Shown here one piece after another: positions 26,429-34,605 of a DNA stretch of 64,000 nt. Positions within the stretch are counted from its first letter, which is position 1. Every line of letters starts with the position of its first letter. The notes under the pieces are model-generated. The model did no database searches. It was not told the DNA's origin and saw only the letters and a program-made list of their open reading frames with translations. A program made the position numbers and the translations under genes. The DNA is from CAWBAT01 sp046331665 (GTDB lineage: Bacteria; Acidobacteriota; Terriglobia; Versatilivoradales; Versatilivoraceae), in the NCBI GenBank assembly GCA_046331665.1, contig JAXLQK010000017.1, forward strand, positions 62,001-126,000, given 5' to 3'.

Positions 26429-29128
26429 TTATGGCGGAAAATCCATGCGCCGCAGGAGATCCTGGAAACGCGGTTCGGAGCGCAGGGGATCTAAGAATGG
26501 GTTTGTTTTCAAACTGTACATATAGTAGTCGTGGTTGTCATAAGCCTTCTCCAGCCAGTCGAGCGCTTTCTGCTTATCTCCCAAGGCTGTATAGAATTGC
26601 ACGAGCGCAAATGGAGGCATCTCCCCACCCGTCTCACTCTTTCGGGAACGACCCGCCATCTTCTGAATTTCGTTTCGGCGCCCTGCTGCGGCATAAACCA
26701 GCGCGTCCATGTCCAACCCATGGCCCCAGCCGAGCCGGTCCGCCGTCTCGAGCTCTGCCGTGGCTTCTTTGGCCATCCCCTTCATAATATAAATCATGCC
26801 ACTCCAATAGTGGGCTCTGGCGTAGTTCGGATCCAGCTCAAGCGCTTTCCGGCATAGCTCCATAGCCTCGTCATAGCGACGGGCATTAATGTATGAATCG
26901 CTAGCCTTCACAACCATGTAGAGGGAAAGTGGATCGAGTTCCCGGGCACGCGTGGCCTCGGCGATGGCTTGCTCGTACCGTCCCATGTGCCCCAGATACT
27001 CCGCGTACCCATGATGGGCGACGACACAGCTAGCGTTGAGTTCAATGGCACGTTTAAACTCGCTTTCCGCGGCCAACCAATCCCAGTCCCACAAATAATG
27101 GACTGACCCAAGGGAGGCGTGGGCTTCTGCCAGAAAACCGTCGAGCTCCAATGCCTTTAGCGCGGTCACCTTGGCTTTGGGAAAGCCGACTTTTGGCGAC
27201 AGCCCACCCCAACCCACGAATTCCGAGTAACTTTCGGAAAGCCCGGCGTACGCCAAGGCATAACCGGGTTCCTTTTCGAGAGCTTGCTGGAGGAGTTGAA
27301 TGCTCTTTCCAACCTCGGCGGCGCTCTTCCTATTGAAATAGCAATAGCGGCCTTGAAGATAGAGCCGATAGGCTTCCGGATTAACCGGATGGGCGCTTGC
27401 CAACCGAATCTGCTCCTGCGGAGACATACGGATCTGGATTTTGTTGGCGATGTCTTGGGCCACCTCAGCTTGAATGGTCAGCACGTTGCGCAGGTTGAAG
27501 TCATAGGTTCCACCCCAGAGCTGCCGATCGCCTGGTGCGTGCAACAGGTTAGCAGTGACGTGGACATTGTCGCCGGAACGCTGGACCGTCCCCTCGACGA
27601 TGGCGTCCACGTTCAGTTCCCGGCCGATCTCGGGCATGGTTTTCTGACTTCCCTTGTAGCGCATCACCGAAGTCCGTGAGATCACGCGCAGGGCGCTAAT
27701 TTTCCCCAGGTTGGTGATCAGCTCTTCCGTCATGCCATCGGCGAAAAATTCCTGCTCCGGGTCGCTGGAAAGGTTCTGAAGCGGCAAGACAGCCATGGAG
27801 GTGATCTTGGGAGAAAAGACTGTTGGGTTTGTGGCAATCGTGGATGAAAGCAGGCGATCGCGCAGCCCGCTCACATTGAACGCCATCGCCACCACCACAA
27901 CTCCTGCACCGAGTCCTGCAGTCCATTTCCAAATCAGCCGGCGCGGTTTCTTCGATCTCACCATGGACCTGGGATCGACACGTTCTGTCCCGGACGATGA
28001 CGGAGGAATCACTCCACAAGCCTGCGCAATCCACTTTAGCTCCAGCAACAAGTCATGTGCCGTCTGCCAGCGATCTTCCGGATCTTTGGCCAGACACGTC
28101 CGCGCCACACGTTCCAAGGCGCGTGGGGCCAGCGGTTGAATCTTCGTGATTGCCGTGGGTTCAACAGTCAGAATGGCTGCTGTCAGGCTTGCCTGGGTGT
28201 CACCTTGAAACGCTTTGCGCCCAGTGGCCATCTCATACAGGACCACCCCGAAGGCAAAGATGTCGGTCCGCCTGTCCACCGGCTTCCCCTCCGCCTGCTC
28301 GGGAGCCATGTATTCCAGTGTCCCCAGGACAATCCCTTCTTCGGTCAAGTTCTTGTCACGTGAGGAGATCGGCCTCGCAGAGCTCGGCCCTCCATCCATG
28401 TCATTCTGCTGGAGGGCTGAGCTCCGTGAAGCCTCCTCTGTATACTTTGCTAACCCGAAGTCCAACAGTTTGACTCCCGTCTTGGTCAGCATGATATTGC
28501 CCGGCTTCAAGTCCCGATGCGTGAGGCCATGCCGGTGAGCTTGGTCCATGGCCGTGACGATTTCAATGGCGGTCCTGAGCAGTTGCGAGTTGGGTAGAGC
28601 GCCCTTCTTCAATCGCTGGGCGAGGGTCTCTCCCTCCAAGTATTCCATCACCAGGAAATCAATGTTGTGTTCACTTCCAATGTCGTACAGGGCGCAAATA
28701 TTGGGATGATTCAGGCTGGCAATGGCTTTGGCTTCCCTCTCCAATCGCTGTCGCAGATCCTCTCGCTCGGATAGGTGTTTCGGAAGTATTTTGATGGCCA
28801 CAGTCCGATTCAACCGGGTGTCTCTCGCTTTGTAAACCTCCCCCATCCCCCCAGTTCCCAGGGAATCGAGAATATGGTAAGGGCCCAGTTGCTGCCCAAT
28901 CAGCAAGACGGGCTTATCCCAACTGAGCTTTCGAGCGATTTCTTCCAGAGCTGGGTGTTCTAAGAACCCGCCGGCTTGGGCGTGGGCTTCCAGCAAGGTT
29001 TGGACTTCACCCCGCATGGGCTCATCTCCGATGCAGGCCCGTTCCAGGAAAGCCCCGCGCTCTTCTTCAGCTACATCCAGAGCCGTCTGGTAAAGTTTGT
29101 TGATTTGTTCCCAACGCTCCGATGTCAT
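26429..29128 (-). CDS. Ser/Thr protein kinase with TM segment, TolB-like region and TPR repeats
   Basis: The product is 899 aa. Residues 1-75 form the short helical region common at the N-terminus of acidobacterial sigma-associated kinases. The Hanks-type kinase domain (about 82-340) has the glycine loop GTGGMGEVY (91-99), K113, the catalytic loop HRDLKPGN with D206, and DFG (223-225). A TM segment (LIWKWTAGLGAGVVVVAMAF) follows at about 405. After it comes a TolB/CadC-like region (DPEQEFFADGMTEELI through EGTVQRSGDNVHV), then several TPR repeats to the C-terminus. It is likely a membrane kinase that senses or binds partners outside the cytoplasm. It lies downstream of an ECF sigma gene on the same strand and has a decayed paralogue downstream. 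Confidence 0.9.
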   Translation of the reverse strand: MTSERWEQINKLYQTALDVAEEERGAFLERACIGDEPMRGEVQTLLEAHAQAGGFLEHPALEEIARKLSWDKPVLLIGQQLGPYHILDSLGTGGMGEVYKARDTRLNRTVAIKILPKHLSEREDLRQRLEREAKAIASLNHPNICALYDIGSEHNIDFLVMEYLEGETLAQRLKKGALPNSQLLRTAIEIVTAMDQAHRHGLTHRDLKPGNIMLTKTGVKLLDFGLAKYTEEASRSSALQQNDMDGGPSSARPISSRDKNLTEEGIVLGTLEYMAPEQAEGKPVDRRTDIFAFGVVLYEMATGRKAFQGDTQASLTAAILTVEPTAITKIQPLAPRALERVARTCLAKDPEDRWQTAHDLLLELKWIAQACGVIPPSSSGTERVDPRSMVRSKKPRRLIWKWTAGLGAGVVVVAMAFNVSGLRDRLLSSTIATNPTVFSPKITSMAVLPLQNLSSDPEQEFFADGMTEELITNLGKISALRVISRTSVMRYKGSQKTMPEIGRELNVDAIVEGTVQRSGDNVHVTANLLHAPGDRQLWGGTYDFNLRNVLTIQAEVAQDIANKIQIRMSPQEQIRLASAHPVNPEAYRLYLQGRYCYFNRKSAAEVGKSIQLLQQALEKEPGYALAYAGLSESYSEFVGWGGLSPKVGFPKAKVTALKALELDGFLAEAHASLGSVHYLWDWDWLAAESEFKRAIELNASCVVAHHGYAEYLGHMGRYEQAIAEATRARELDPLSLYMVVKASDSYINARRYDEAMELCRKALELDPNYARAHYWSGMIYIMKGMAKEATAELETADRLGWGHGLDMDALVYAAAGRRNEIQKMAGRSRKSETGGEMPPFALVQFYTALGDKQKALDWLEKAYDNHDYYMYSLKTNPFLDPLRSEPRFQDLLRRMDFPP

Positions 29129-29363
29129 TGGCGTTGTGAAAATAGGGTAATGAGTTGAACAAAATATTGCCCGTCAGTCCCGGTGGGCCGCCAAAAGGCA
29201 ATTCAAGAAGAGTTTGTACGGCGTGGAAGGGTAATCGATCATCTTTGATTTCAGGTTTGTGCCTCTGTAATGGTGGCCTTTTGCTCTCAAGCAATAAGCA
29301 CTTCCGCTCAGCCTCAGGCATTTCGACAGGCTTTGAAGGCGTCTCCTTGGCGACCGTCCGATC

Positions 29364-29950
29364 CTACCATCCCACTGCTTGCACCTTCACCCTGTCCCGA
29401 CTGAGTTCTCGCAACAGCCACGCCTGGGCCAGACTCCATTCACGCTCCACCGTGCGTGTAGAGATCTGTAATAGCTCGGCGATTTCTTTTGTGCCGAGCC
29501 CTCCAAAAACGCAATTCAACTATTCTTCCTTTCCTTGGGTCCAACGCCTGCCAAGCTCTTCAGCGCCTCGTCGACTGCGACCACATCGGTGCTTAGTTCG
29601 CCTGGACTCAATATCTCATCCAGGCTTACTCCAGAGGCTGCCCGCGCCCGTCTGGCGTCACGAGACCGCGCAAAGTCGACAAGAATCCGCCGCATCAGCT
29701 GAGCCGATACCCCAAAGAAATGTGCACGATTTTGCCAGGTGACGTCTTTCCAGTTGATTAAACGCAGGAAGGCTTCGTTGACCAGGGCCGTTGTCTGCAA
29801 AACATGCCCGTCGCGTTCGCCTCGCATGTAGACCTGCGCCAGGCGATGCAACTCCGCATAAACCAGAGGGACAAGCTTGTCCAAAGCTTCACGCTGTCCC
29901 TGACCCCAGGATTGAAGAAGTTGAGTCACGTTCTCGGGAGTGGCTGCCAT
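29364..29950 (-). CDS. ECF sigma factor (Sig-70_X6 type), carrying two compensating frameshifts
   Basis: The N-terminal part (29516-29950) encodes sigma region 2 (LVPLVYAELHRLAQVYM, LVNEAFLRLINW, HFFGVSAQLMRRILVDFAR), characteristic of the ECF subgroup found with Ser/Thr kinases in Acidobacteriota. The original frame stops at 29516, but region 4 continues in other frames: DPRKGRIVELRF, then GGLGTKEIAELLQISTRTVE and REWSLAQAWLLREL, ending QAVGW at a TAG (29364-29366). An extra G near 29545 and a missing T near 29510 would explain it, the net shift being zero. It may be an assembly error in an intact gene. As written, the protein lacks its -35-binding region 4. Confidence 0.75.
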
Positions 29951-30216
29951 AGTACCCTCCCACCGGGACCCAGAGATATTTCTATTATTCTACTCCTCGC
30001 ACTTCCAAAAAGGAATTTCTAATTTTCGGTATTGCTTTCTATCCTTTACAAAAAGGGATATTTGCGGGGAAGGAACCAAGTAAAACAGATCTTTTTCGAG
30101 CCGCCCACCAGGATGTCTTTGGTGATGCCTGCACTTCACCCCTCGCCTGAGAGCTGCCTGAATTCAGGACAATTTCGGTAATGCAAGCAGGAAGCAGCGA
30201 TTTTGCGGCAATTCTC

Positions 30217-30921
30217 TTAATCGCCTTTCGATACTGTGCGGAAGGAAGGCGACTTCGGTGCAAAATACCCCTTCTTGGTTCGGACTTTAAATTCCGGATG
30301 TTTTGTCAAAGCCACCTTTAACTTCCGATAGCTTCCATCTTGAGCCGTGTTGAATGAATCGTAGTTTAAGCCGTATTGTCCTCGCAGTTCCTGCTGAATG
30401 GCATCAAAGGCACTTCTCAATTCCTGCACATCGGCTGATAAAAAAGCCCGTCCTCCCGTTTCTTCCGCGTAGCGATTCAATACCCGATCGCCGGCCGATG
30501 TCCCCCCTGAGGAGAAGCGATTGGAAATGGAATACACAATGGCATCCGCTCGACGAACGGCCTCCAGTGCATTGCCCAGTTTCATCAGGCTGGTGGTATC
30601 CTCCCCATCACTGATGAGAACGATGACCTTGCGTCCGCCCTGGTTCATGAGTTTTTCAGCACACACTGCGTAAATTGCATCGTGGAGAGACGTTCCTTGT
30701 CCAACACCGATTGAATCGACCGCTCTTTCGAGCTGTGCCATATCGGAAGTGAGTTCAAGGGGGATGGTCGTGTTCCGATCGAAGCCCATGACCAAAGCCA
30801 GGTCTTCCTCACGCAGCACGGATTGAAGGAATTCTTTGGCCGTTCGTTTTTCGAGGGACAAGACGGGGTTTACACTCAGGCTTGCGTCGATCAGAATGGC
30901 CACCGTCAAAGGCAAAGACAT
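30217..30921 (-). CDS. VWFA domain protein (3' half of a split CarboxypepD_reg-VWFA gene)
   Basis: This 234-aa segment holds a VWFA domain with a MIDAS motif DASLS (ILIDASLSV) and LISDGEDTT. It ends with the region YGLNYDSFNTAQDGSYRKLKVAL seen in VWFA-related acidobacterial proteins. Upstream of the ATG the same frame continues into NGRFITGLGKEDFQLKEDG, the block that normally precedes this VWFA domain, and then meets the 3' end of the next ORF in another frame. One deleted base near 31024 would join the two into a single secreted protein of about 393 aa. Confidence 0.8.
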   Translation of the reverse strand: MSLPLTVAILIDASLSVNPVLSLEKRTAKEFLQSVLREEDLALVMGFDRNTTIPLELTSDMAQLERAVDSIGVGQGTSLHDAIYAVCAEKLMNQGGRKVIVLISDGEDTTSLMKLGNALEAVRRADAIVYSISNRFSSGGTSAGDRVLNRYAEETGGRAFLSADVQELRSAFDAIQQELRGQYGLNYDSFNTAQDGSYRKLKVALTKHPEFKVRTKKGYFAPKSPSFRTVSKGD

Positions 30922-31019
30922 TTCACGAGAGACATTCGCAAGCTGTTGTGCCTTCCCATCTTCCTTCAGTTGAAAGTCCTCTTTCCCAAGACCAGTGATA
31001 AATCGGCCGTTCTTATCGC

Positions 31020-31397
31020 TTACCGTGCAAATACCGTGATCATGTCGCTGACGTCGATTGTCTCAGTCAGCTCTTTTACCCCCAACGTGAAGTCGGCGTG
31101 TGCTCTTTCCTGGTCCCTGACCGGGATATTGTTTTTCTTCTGCACTGCGAATCCTGGGTGTTGCACGCTGACATTGTATTCGCCAGGCTCAATCCCCTGA
31201 AAAGCGTAGCGCCCCTGGGAATTCGTGGTTGAATCCCAAGTCGCATTTCCCCGGGTCGAGGTGACGGTCACTTTGACACCTGGGGTGCCTAAGCCGGTGG
31301 CGTCGGTCACCGTGCCAAAAATCTCTCCCGCTTGAAGAGCAGTGGTCTCGTGGAATGAAAGAATGCAGAGGGTAATAAGGCAGTAGATAGCTCTCAT
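31020..31397 (-). CDS. Carboxypeptidase regulatory-like domain protein (5' half of the split gene)
   Basis: The product is about 125 aa with a signal peptide (MRAIYCLITLCILSFHETTALQ). It is followed by one CarboxypepD_reg/prealbumin-like beta-sandwich (GEIFGTVTDATGLGTPGVKV, NSQGRYAFQGIEPGEYNV) and a TonB-plug-like linker (ELTETIDVSDMITVFA). GGGGGA sits 7 nt before the ATG at 31397. The stop just after VFAR appears to come from a frameshift, because the following sequence in another frame continues the usual VSDKNGRFITGL. It most likely forms one exported protein with the VWFA segment downstream. Confidence 0.75.
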   Translation of the reverse strand: MRAIYCLITLCILSFHETTALQAGEIFGTVTDATGLGTPGVKVTVTSTRGNATWDSTTNSQGRYAFQGIEPGEYNVSVQHPGFAVQKKNNIPVRDQERAHADFTLGVKELTETIDVSDMITVFAR

Positions 31398-31670
31398 GAT
31401 TTTCCCCCGCCACACTGTAATCCCTTGTCAGAGTAGGGTGGAAACTTCCACAAGCAACTTATCTACCAAATAGTGTAGTCCGTTTTCTACTCAAATACAT
31501 CGAAAATCACGACTCATTATTGGCAATATTTGTCGGCAAGAGAGACGGGCAATTTACTTTCAAAATCCTCCGCGAAGGCTGGGCCGGGCGCGACGATGTG
31601 ACCGGTGTTGCCGGCTCCTGTAACAAAACAACCTTTCGTAACTTAGTTTTGGTGCTCCCACCGCACCTCT

Positions 31671-32165
31671 TCATTTTTTGTATCCAATCTCATCGAGTTT
31701 GTTTTTGAGGGCCAATTCCTCTAACGACTCCAGCGGTAAGGAGAGAAACAGAGTTATCCTCCGATCGAGGATGGCAAAGGCTTCCTGGAAGGCCCGACGG
31801 ATCTCATCAGGCGGGCCTTCTACCGCTGCAGGATCTGCCACGCCCCAGTGCGCAGTAATGGGCTGTCCTGGCCAAATCGGACAAACTTCTTTGGCGGCGT
31901 TGTCACAGACCGTTATGACAAAATCGATACGGGGAGCGCCAGGCGCTGCAAATTCATCCCAACTCTTGCTTCGCAGACCTGCCACGGGCAGACCGGCTCT
32001 CTCCAGTTGATGGACCGCCGACGGATGAATGATTCCCTTCGGATGGCTGCCGGCGCTATAGGCGTTGAAGTGGGGAGCCCCTTTTTTGCTGAGGATCGCT
32101 TCCGCCATGATGGATCGGGCAGAGTTACCAGTACAGAGGAACAAGACGTTGTAGATCTTATGCAT
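31671..32165 (-). CDS. arsC: Thioredoxin-coupled arsenate reductase (LMW-PTP fold)
   Basis: The 164-aa product has the low-molecular-weight phosphatase P-loop (FLCTGNSARS, C11 to R17) and the two further redox cysteines of the thioredoxin-dependent class, C87 and C95 (VCDNAAKEVCP). These three Cys relay electrons during reduction of arsenate to arsenite. The region after residue 100 (AHWGVADPAAVEGPPDEIRRAF) is typical of the family. It is the third gene of arsR-arsM-arsC, starting 7 bp after arsM with an AGGAG site, and should be repressed by ArsR. No arsenite efflux pump gene is present in the window. Confidence 0.93.
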   Translation of the reverse strand: MHKIYNVLFLCTGNSARSIMAEAILSKKGAPHFNAYSAGSHPKGIIHPSAVHQLERAGLPVAGLRSKSWDEFAAPGAPRIDFVITVCDNAAKEVCPIWPGQPITAHWGVADPAAVEGPPDEIRRAFQEAFAILDRRITLFLSLPLESLEELALKNKLDEIGYKK

Positions 32166-32172
32166 ATCACTC

Positions 32173-33033
32173 CTAATTCACTGCAGTACAGCAGTCGGGT
32201 GCACAACAAGTTACCGGCTTGGTAGCCCGGATGAAAGCGCTGACAAAAATCCCATCCACTTTCCTGGCCAACTCTTCGAGATTGAGCCCCCGATCGGCAA
32301 GAAACGTCTTCGCATCCTCGAAACTGTAAATCCTTGTCGATTCGATGTGGATATTCTCAAATCCTGCTTTGCCCAACTTTGACATGTACTCGTCATCCCT
32401 TAATGCGCCGGAAATGCAACCCGCCCACAATTCCATGTTCTTCTTGATCTCGGCCGGCATTTCGCCGCGGGTGACAATATCGGATACGGCGAAACGGCCC
32501 CCTGGCTTGAGGACGCGGAAGGCTTCCTTGAGGACGCGGTCTTTATCTCCCGAGAGGTTGATGACGCAGTTTGAAATGATTACGTCGACGGAATTGTCAG
32601 GAAGAGGGATGCTTTCAATCTCTCCCTTCAAAAATTCCACATTGGTCAAACCGCTCTTTTGTTTATTCTCCTCCGCCAGGTTGAGCATTTCATCGGTCAT
32701 GTCCAGGCCATAGGCTTTGCCGGTTGCTCCCACTCGTCGGGCAGAGAGGAGTACGTCGATCCCACCTCCTGAACCGAGATCGAGTACAACTTCACCCGGT
32801 TTGAGTTCAGCCAGGGCCGTAGGATTGCCGCAGCCGAGGGAGGCTTTAAAGGCAGTATCGGGTAGCTGATCTGCCTGCGCAGCATCATACAAGTCAGCGG
32901 AAATTGGATCACAACAGGCTTCCTGCGAAGTGGCTGTACCGCAACACGAATTCCCCCCGCTGGATTTTACCCGCAGAGCGGCCTGGCCATATCTCTCTTT
33001 GATGGCATCTTTGGTTTCACCTAGCGTCGTCAT
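32173..33033 (-). CDS. arsM: Arsenite S-adenosylmethionine methyltransferase
   Basis: The 286-aa product is a class I SAM-dependent methyltransferase with motif I VLDLGSGGGIDVLLSA. It has the ArsM arrangement of cysteines: an N-terminal group (NSCCGT...EACCD), the catalytic-type Cys in SNCVINLS, a further Cys in WAGCISGAL, and an extra C-terminal Cys cluster (CCAPDCC). ArsM converts As(III) to mono-, di- and trimethylated species. AAGGAG precedes the ATG closely. It is encoded between arsR and arsC in one operon. Confidence 0.93.
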   Translation of the reverse strand: MTTLGETKDAIKERYGQAALRVKSSGGNSCCGTATSQEACCDPISADLYDAAQADQLPDTAFKASLGCGNPTALAELKPGEVVLDLGSGGGIDVLLSARRVGATGKAYGLDMTDEMLNLAEENKQKSGLTNVEFLKGEIESIPLPDNSVDVIISNCVINLSGDKDRVLKEAFRVLKPGGRFAVSDIVTRGEMPAEIKKNMELWAGCISGALRDDEYMSKLGKAGFENIHIESTRIYSFEDAKTFLADRGLNLEELARKVDGIFVSAFIRATKPVTCCAPDCCTAVN

Positions 33034-33139
33034 TATGTCTCCTTTTCTGTTTGCTCTGTGCTCGCACCATTTACATGGGAATGCATCTGCCTTGTGAGTC
33101 CGTCATGAGAAACACTGAATGAGTCCATGGCGGGCTTGA

Positions 33140-33490
33140 TTATTTGCAGCAATTCACCAGCGACTCGGGTTGAATCGCTTTGTTCCGCGTACAGCACTCG
33201 GCATAAAGAAATCCCAGTAGCTCTTGCAACGCGGTGGAATTGGCCGAGTACCAGAGATAAGTTCCTTCGCGGCGCACCTTCACCAAATCCTCATTCTTAA
33301 GCTTCTCGAGATGGTGAGAGAGGGTTGAGCTGGGGATCTTAAGCTCTTCTCCAATTTCTCCCACCACCATCCCATCGGGATAGGTTGAAAGAAGCAGCCG
33401 CATGATGCGGAGCCGGGGCTCTGTCCCCATCGCAGAAAGCATGTCGGCGTAGCGAACGACGGATGCGGTATTGGTTCTATTGGCAGTCAT
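33140..33490 (-). CDS. arsR: ArsR/SmtB family metalloregulatory repressor
   Basis: This 116-aa winged-helix repressor contains the helix-turn-helix segment LKIPSSTLSHHLEKLKNEDLV and the wing VRREGTYLWYS. Cysteines occur near the C-terminus (YAECCTRNK and CC close to the end), which could bind As(III), but the classic CVCDLC motif in helix 3 is absent. The start at 33490 has GGAGG 7 nt upstream. A perfect inverted repeat immediately upstream is the probable operator. Release of the repressor by arsenite should induce arsR-arsM-arsC. Confidence 0.92.
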   Translation of the reverse strand: MTANRTNTASVVRYADMLSAMGTEPRLRIMRLLLSTYPDGMVVGEIGEELKIPSSTLSHHLEKLKNEDLVKVRREGTYLWYSANSTALQELLGFLYAECCTRNKAIQPESLVNCCK

Positions 33491-33500
33491 CGGTTCCTCC

Positions 33501-33524
33501 ATATTTCTATAATAATAGAAATAT
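33501..33524. promoter_or_regulatory. ArsR-type operator, perfect inverted repeat
   Basis: ATATTTCTAT and its exact complement ATAGAAATAT are separated by four bases (AATA), giving a 10+10 bp palindrome 10 nt upstream of the arsR start codon. Position, symmetry and A/T-rich sequence are typical of ArsR/SmtB operators. Binding would give autoregulation of the ars operon. Confidence 0.8.
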
Positions 33525-33793
33525 CAAATAATACAAGGAAAACTTCAACCTTTGTTCATTCCGTTGTCAGCGCTGGATTTTAGGCCATGCCATTTAGGGC
33601 TGGGAGGGATTGTTCTCGCTAATATAAAGCAGGGAAGAGGAAAGCAGTCCAGCTTTACAGCGGGGCTTCAGCGTGTTACATTAAGCACCGTTTAGCGGGG
33701 TTCCGGCAGGCATTAGCCATCTGCTTGGACGCCGTGGCCAGAGAGAATGTCGGACGGTAAGTCTCTTCTCGGCTCCTTCCTTAATAACTAGAT

Positions 33794-33870
33794 GCGCCCG
33801 TAGCTCAGCTGGATAGAGTACCTGACTACGAATCAGGGGGTCGGAAGTTCGAATCTTCCCGGGCGTACCA
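33794..33870 (+). tRNA. tRNA-Arg (ACG anticodon)
   Basis: This is a 77-nt cloverleaf with acceptor stem GCGCCCG/CGGGCGT, D-arm GCTCAGCTGGATAGAGT, anticodon stem-loop CCTGA-CTACGAA-TCAGG with anticodon ACG, T-arm GTTCGAATC, and an encoded CCA end. All stems pair, with one G-U at the first acceptor position. Confidence 0.96.
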
Positions 33871-34215
33871 ACTTATCCACGACGTACAAGCTTCAATTCA
33901 ATCAAAAATCTGAACTGTGACGTGAATTGTGACAGGGCCGATCTTTTGTAGTAATCGGAGTTAATAGGTCCCGGAATTCTGTGCCAAGGTTAGAGTGAGG
34001 CTTGCGGGCTTTTGATGGGTCCTGGAATTCTGTAACAAGGTTAGAGTGAGTCTTGCGGGCTTTTGAGACCCTTCAGATCGCCGCTTACAGCCCTCGGATC
34101 CCACCCATAAACAAATTGTGGCAGTGATTCCTGAGAAGGGATGAACCTTCGTCGGTGTTTCTCTGGCCTTTGCCCGAAGCGGCATCTCATTTTCTTCTTG
34201 ACAATTTTACATGTT
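33871..34215. other. Intergenic region downstream of tRNA-Arg
   Basis: No supported gene lies between the tRNA and blaI. The region holds a pair of 49-bp direct repeats (annotated separately) and otherwise nothing I recognise. No integrase gene is present. Confidence 0.4.
33967..34066. repeat. Two direct repeats of 49 bp, 51 bp apart
   Basis: The copies at 33967-34015 and 34018-34066 match at about 45 of 49 positions; each includes GGAATTCTG, AAGGTTAGAGTGAG and CTTGCGGGCTTTTGA. They lie 97 bp downstream of the tRNA-Arg CCA end. Confidence 0.85.
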
Positions 34216-34235
34216 AGTACTAATTAATTAGTACT
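34198..34235 (+). promoter_or_regulatory. blaI promoter with perfect 20-bp palindromic operator
   Basis: A consensus -35 (TTGACA, 34198-34203) is followed 17 bp later by a weak -10 (TAATTA, 34221-34226). The sequence AGTACTAATT-AATTAGTACT (34216-34235) is a perfect palindrome covering the -10 and ending one base before the ATG at 34237. The AGTACT half-sites resemble BlaI/MecI boxes. Repressor binding here would block RNA polymerase. The predicted transcript would be almost leaderless. Confidence 0.75.
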
Positions 34236-34236
34236 T

Positions 34237-34605
34237 ATGAAATGGCAAACCTTAACCAAACAGGAATTGGAGATCATGAAGATTGTGTGGGGACTGAAAA
34301 ACGCCACTGTCCGTGACGTTTACGAAACGTTGCTGGCCCAGCGCCGGATTGCCTACACCACCGTGATGACCATGATGAAAATCCTGGAGAAAAAAAAGTA
34401 CCTGAAAAAGAGAGTCAAAGATCGCGCTTATGTCTACCAACCGGCTCGCCCCAAAGAACAGGTGATTCAGTCCATGGTGCAGGAGTTTGTGAATCGGGTG
34501 TTCAATGGTTCGGCCGAGCCGTTGCTGGTGCATCTGGTCAAAGACCGGCACATTTCTGAAGAGGATCTTCGCACGATTACCCGCTTGATACAGGAGAGCC
34601 AATGA
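34237..34605 (+). CDS. blaI: BlaI/MecI family transcriptional repressor
   Basis: The product is 122 aa, the usual size. The winged-helix domain begins LTKQELEIMKIVWGL and includes VRDVYETLLAQRRIAYTTV (recognition region) and ILEKKKYLKKRV. The C-terminal half (residues 75-122) is the dimerisation region. BlaI-type repressors are inactivated when their partner BlaR1-type membrane protease is triggered. The gene overlaps blaR1 by four bases (ATGA), and a palindromic operator covers its promoter. In Acidobacteriota such pairs often control envelope or efflux functions rather than beta-lactamase; no beta-lactamase is seen here. Confidence 0.92.
   Translation: MKWQTLTKQELEIMKIVWGLKNATVRDVYETLLAQRRIAYTTVMTMMKILEKKKYLKKRVKDRAYVYQPARPKEQVIQSMVQEFVNRVFNGSAEPLLVHLVKDRHISEEDLRTITRLIQESQ

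Noticed and set aside
33794..34235. Integrated genetic element at tRNA-Arg
   Set aside because: There is no integrase, no duplicated tRNA end and no cargo gene between the tRNA and blaI.
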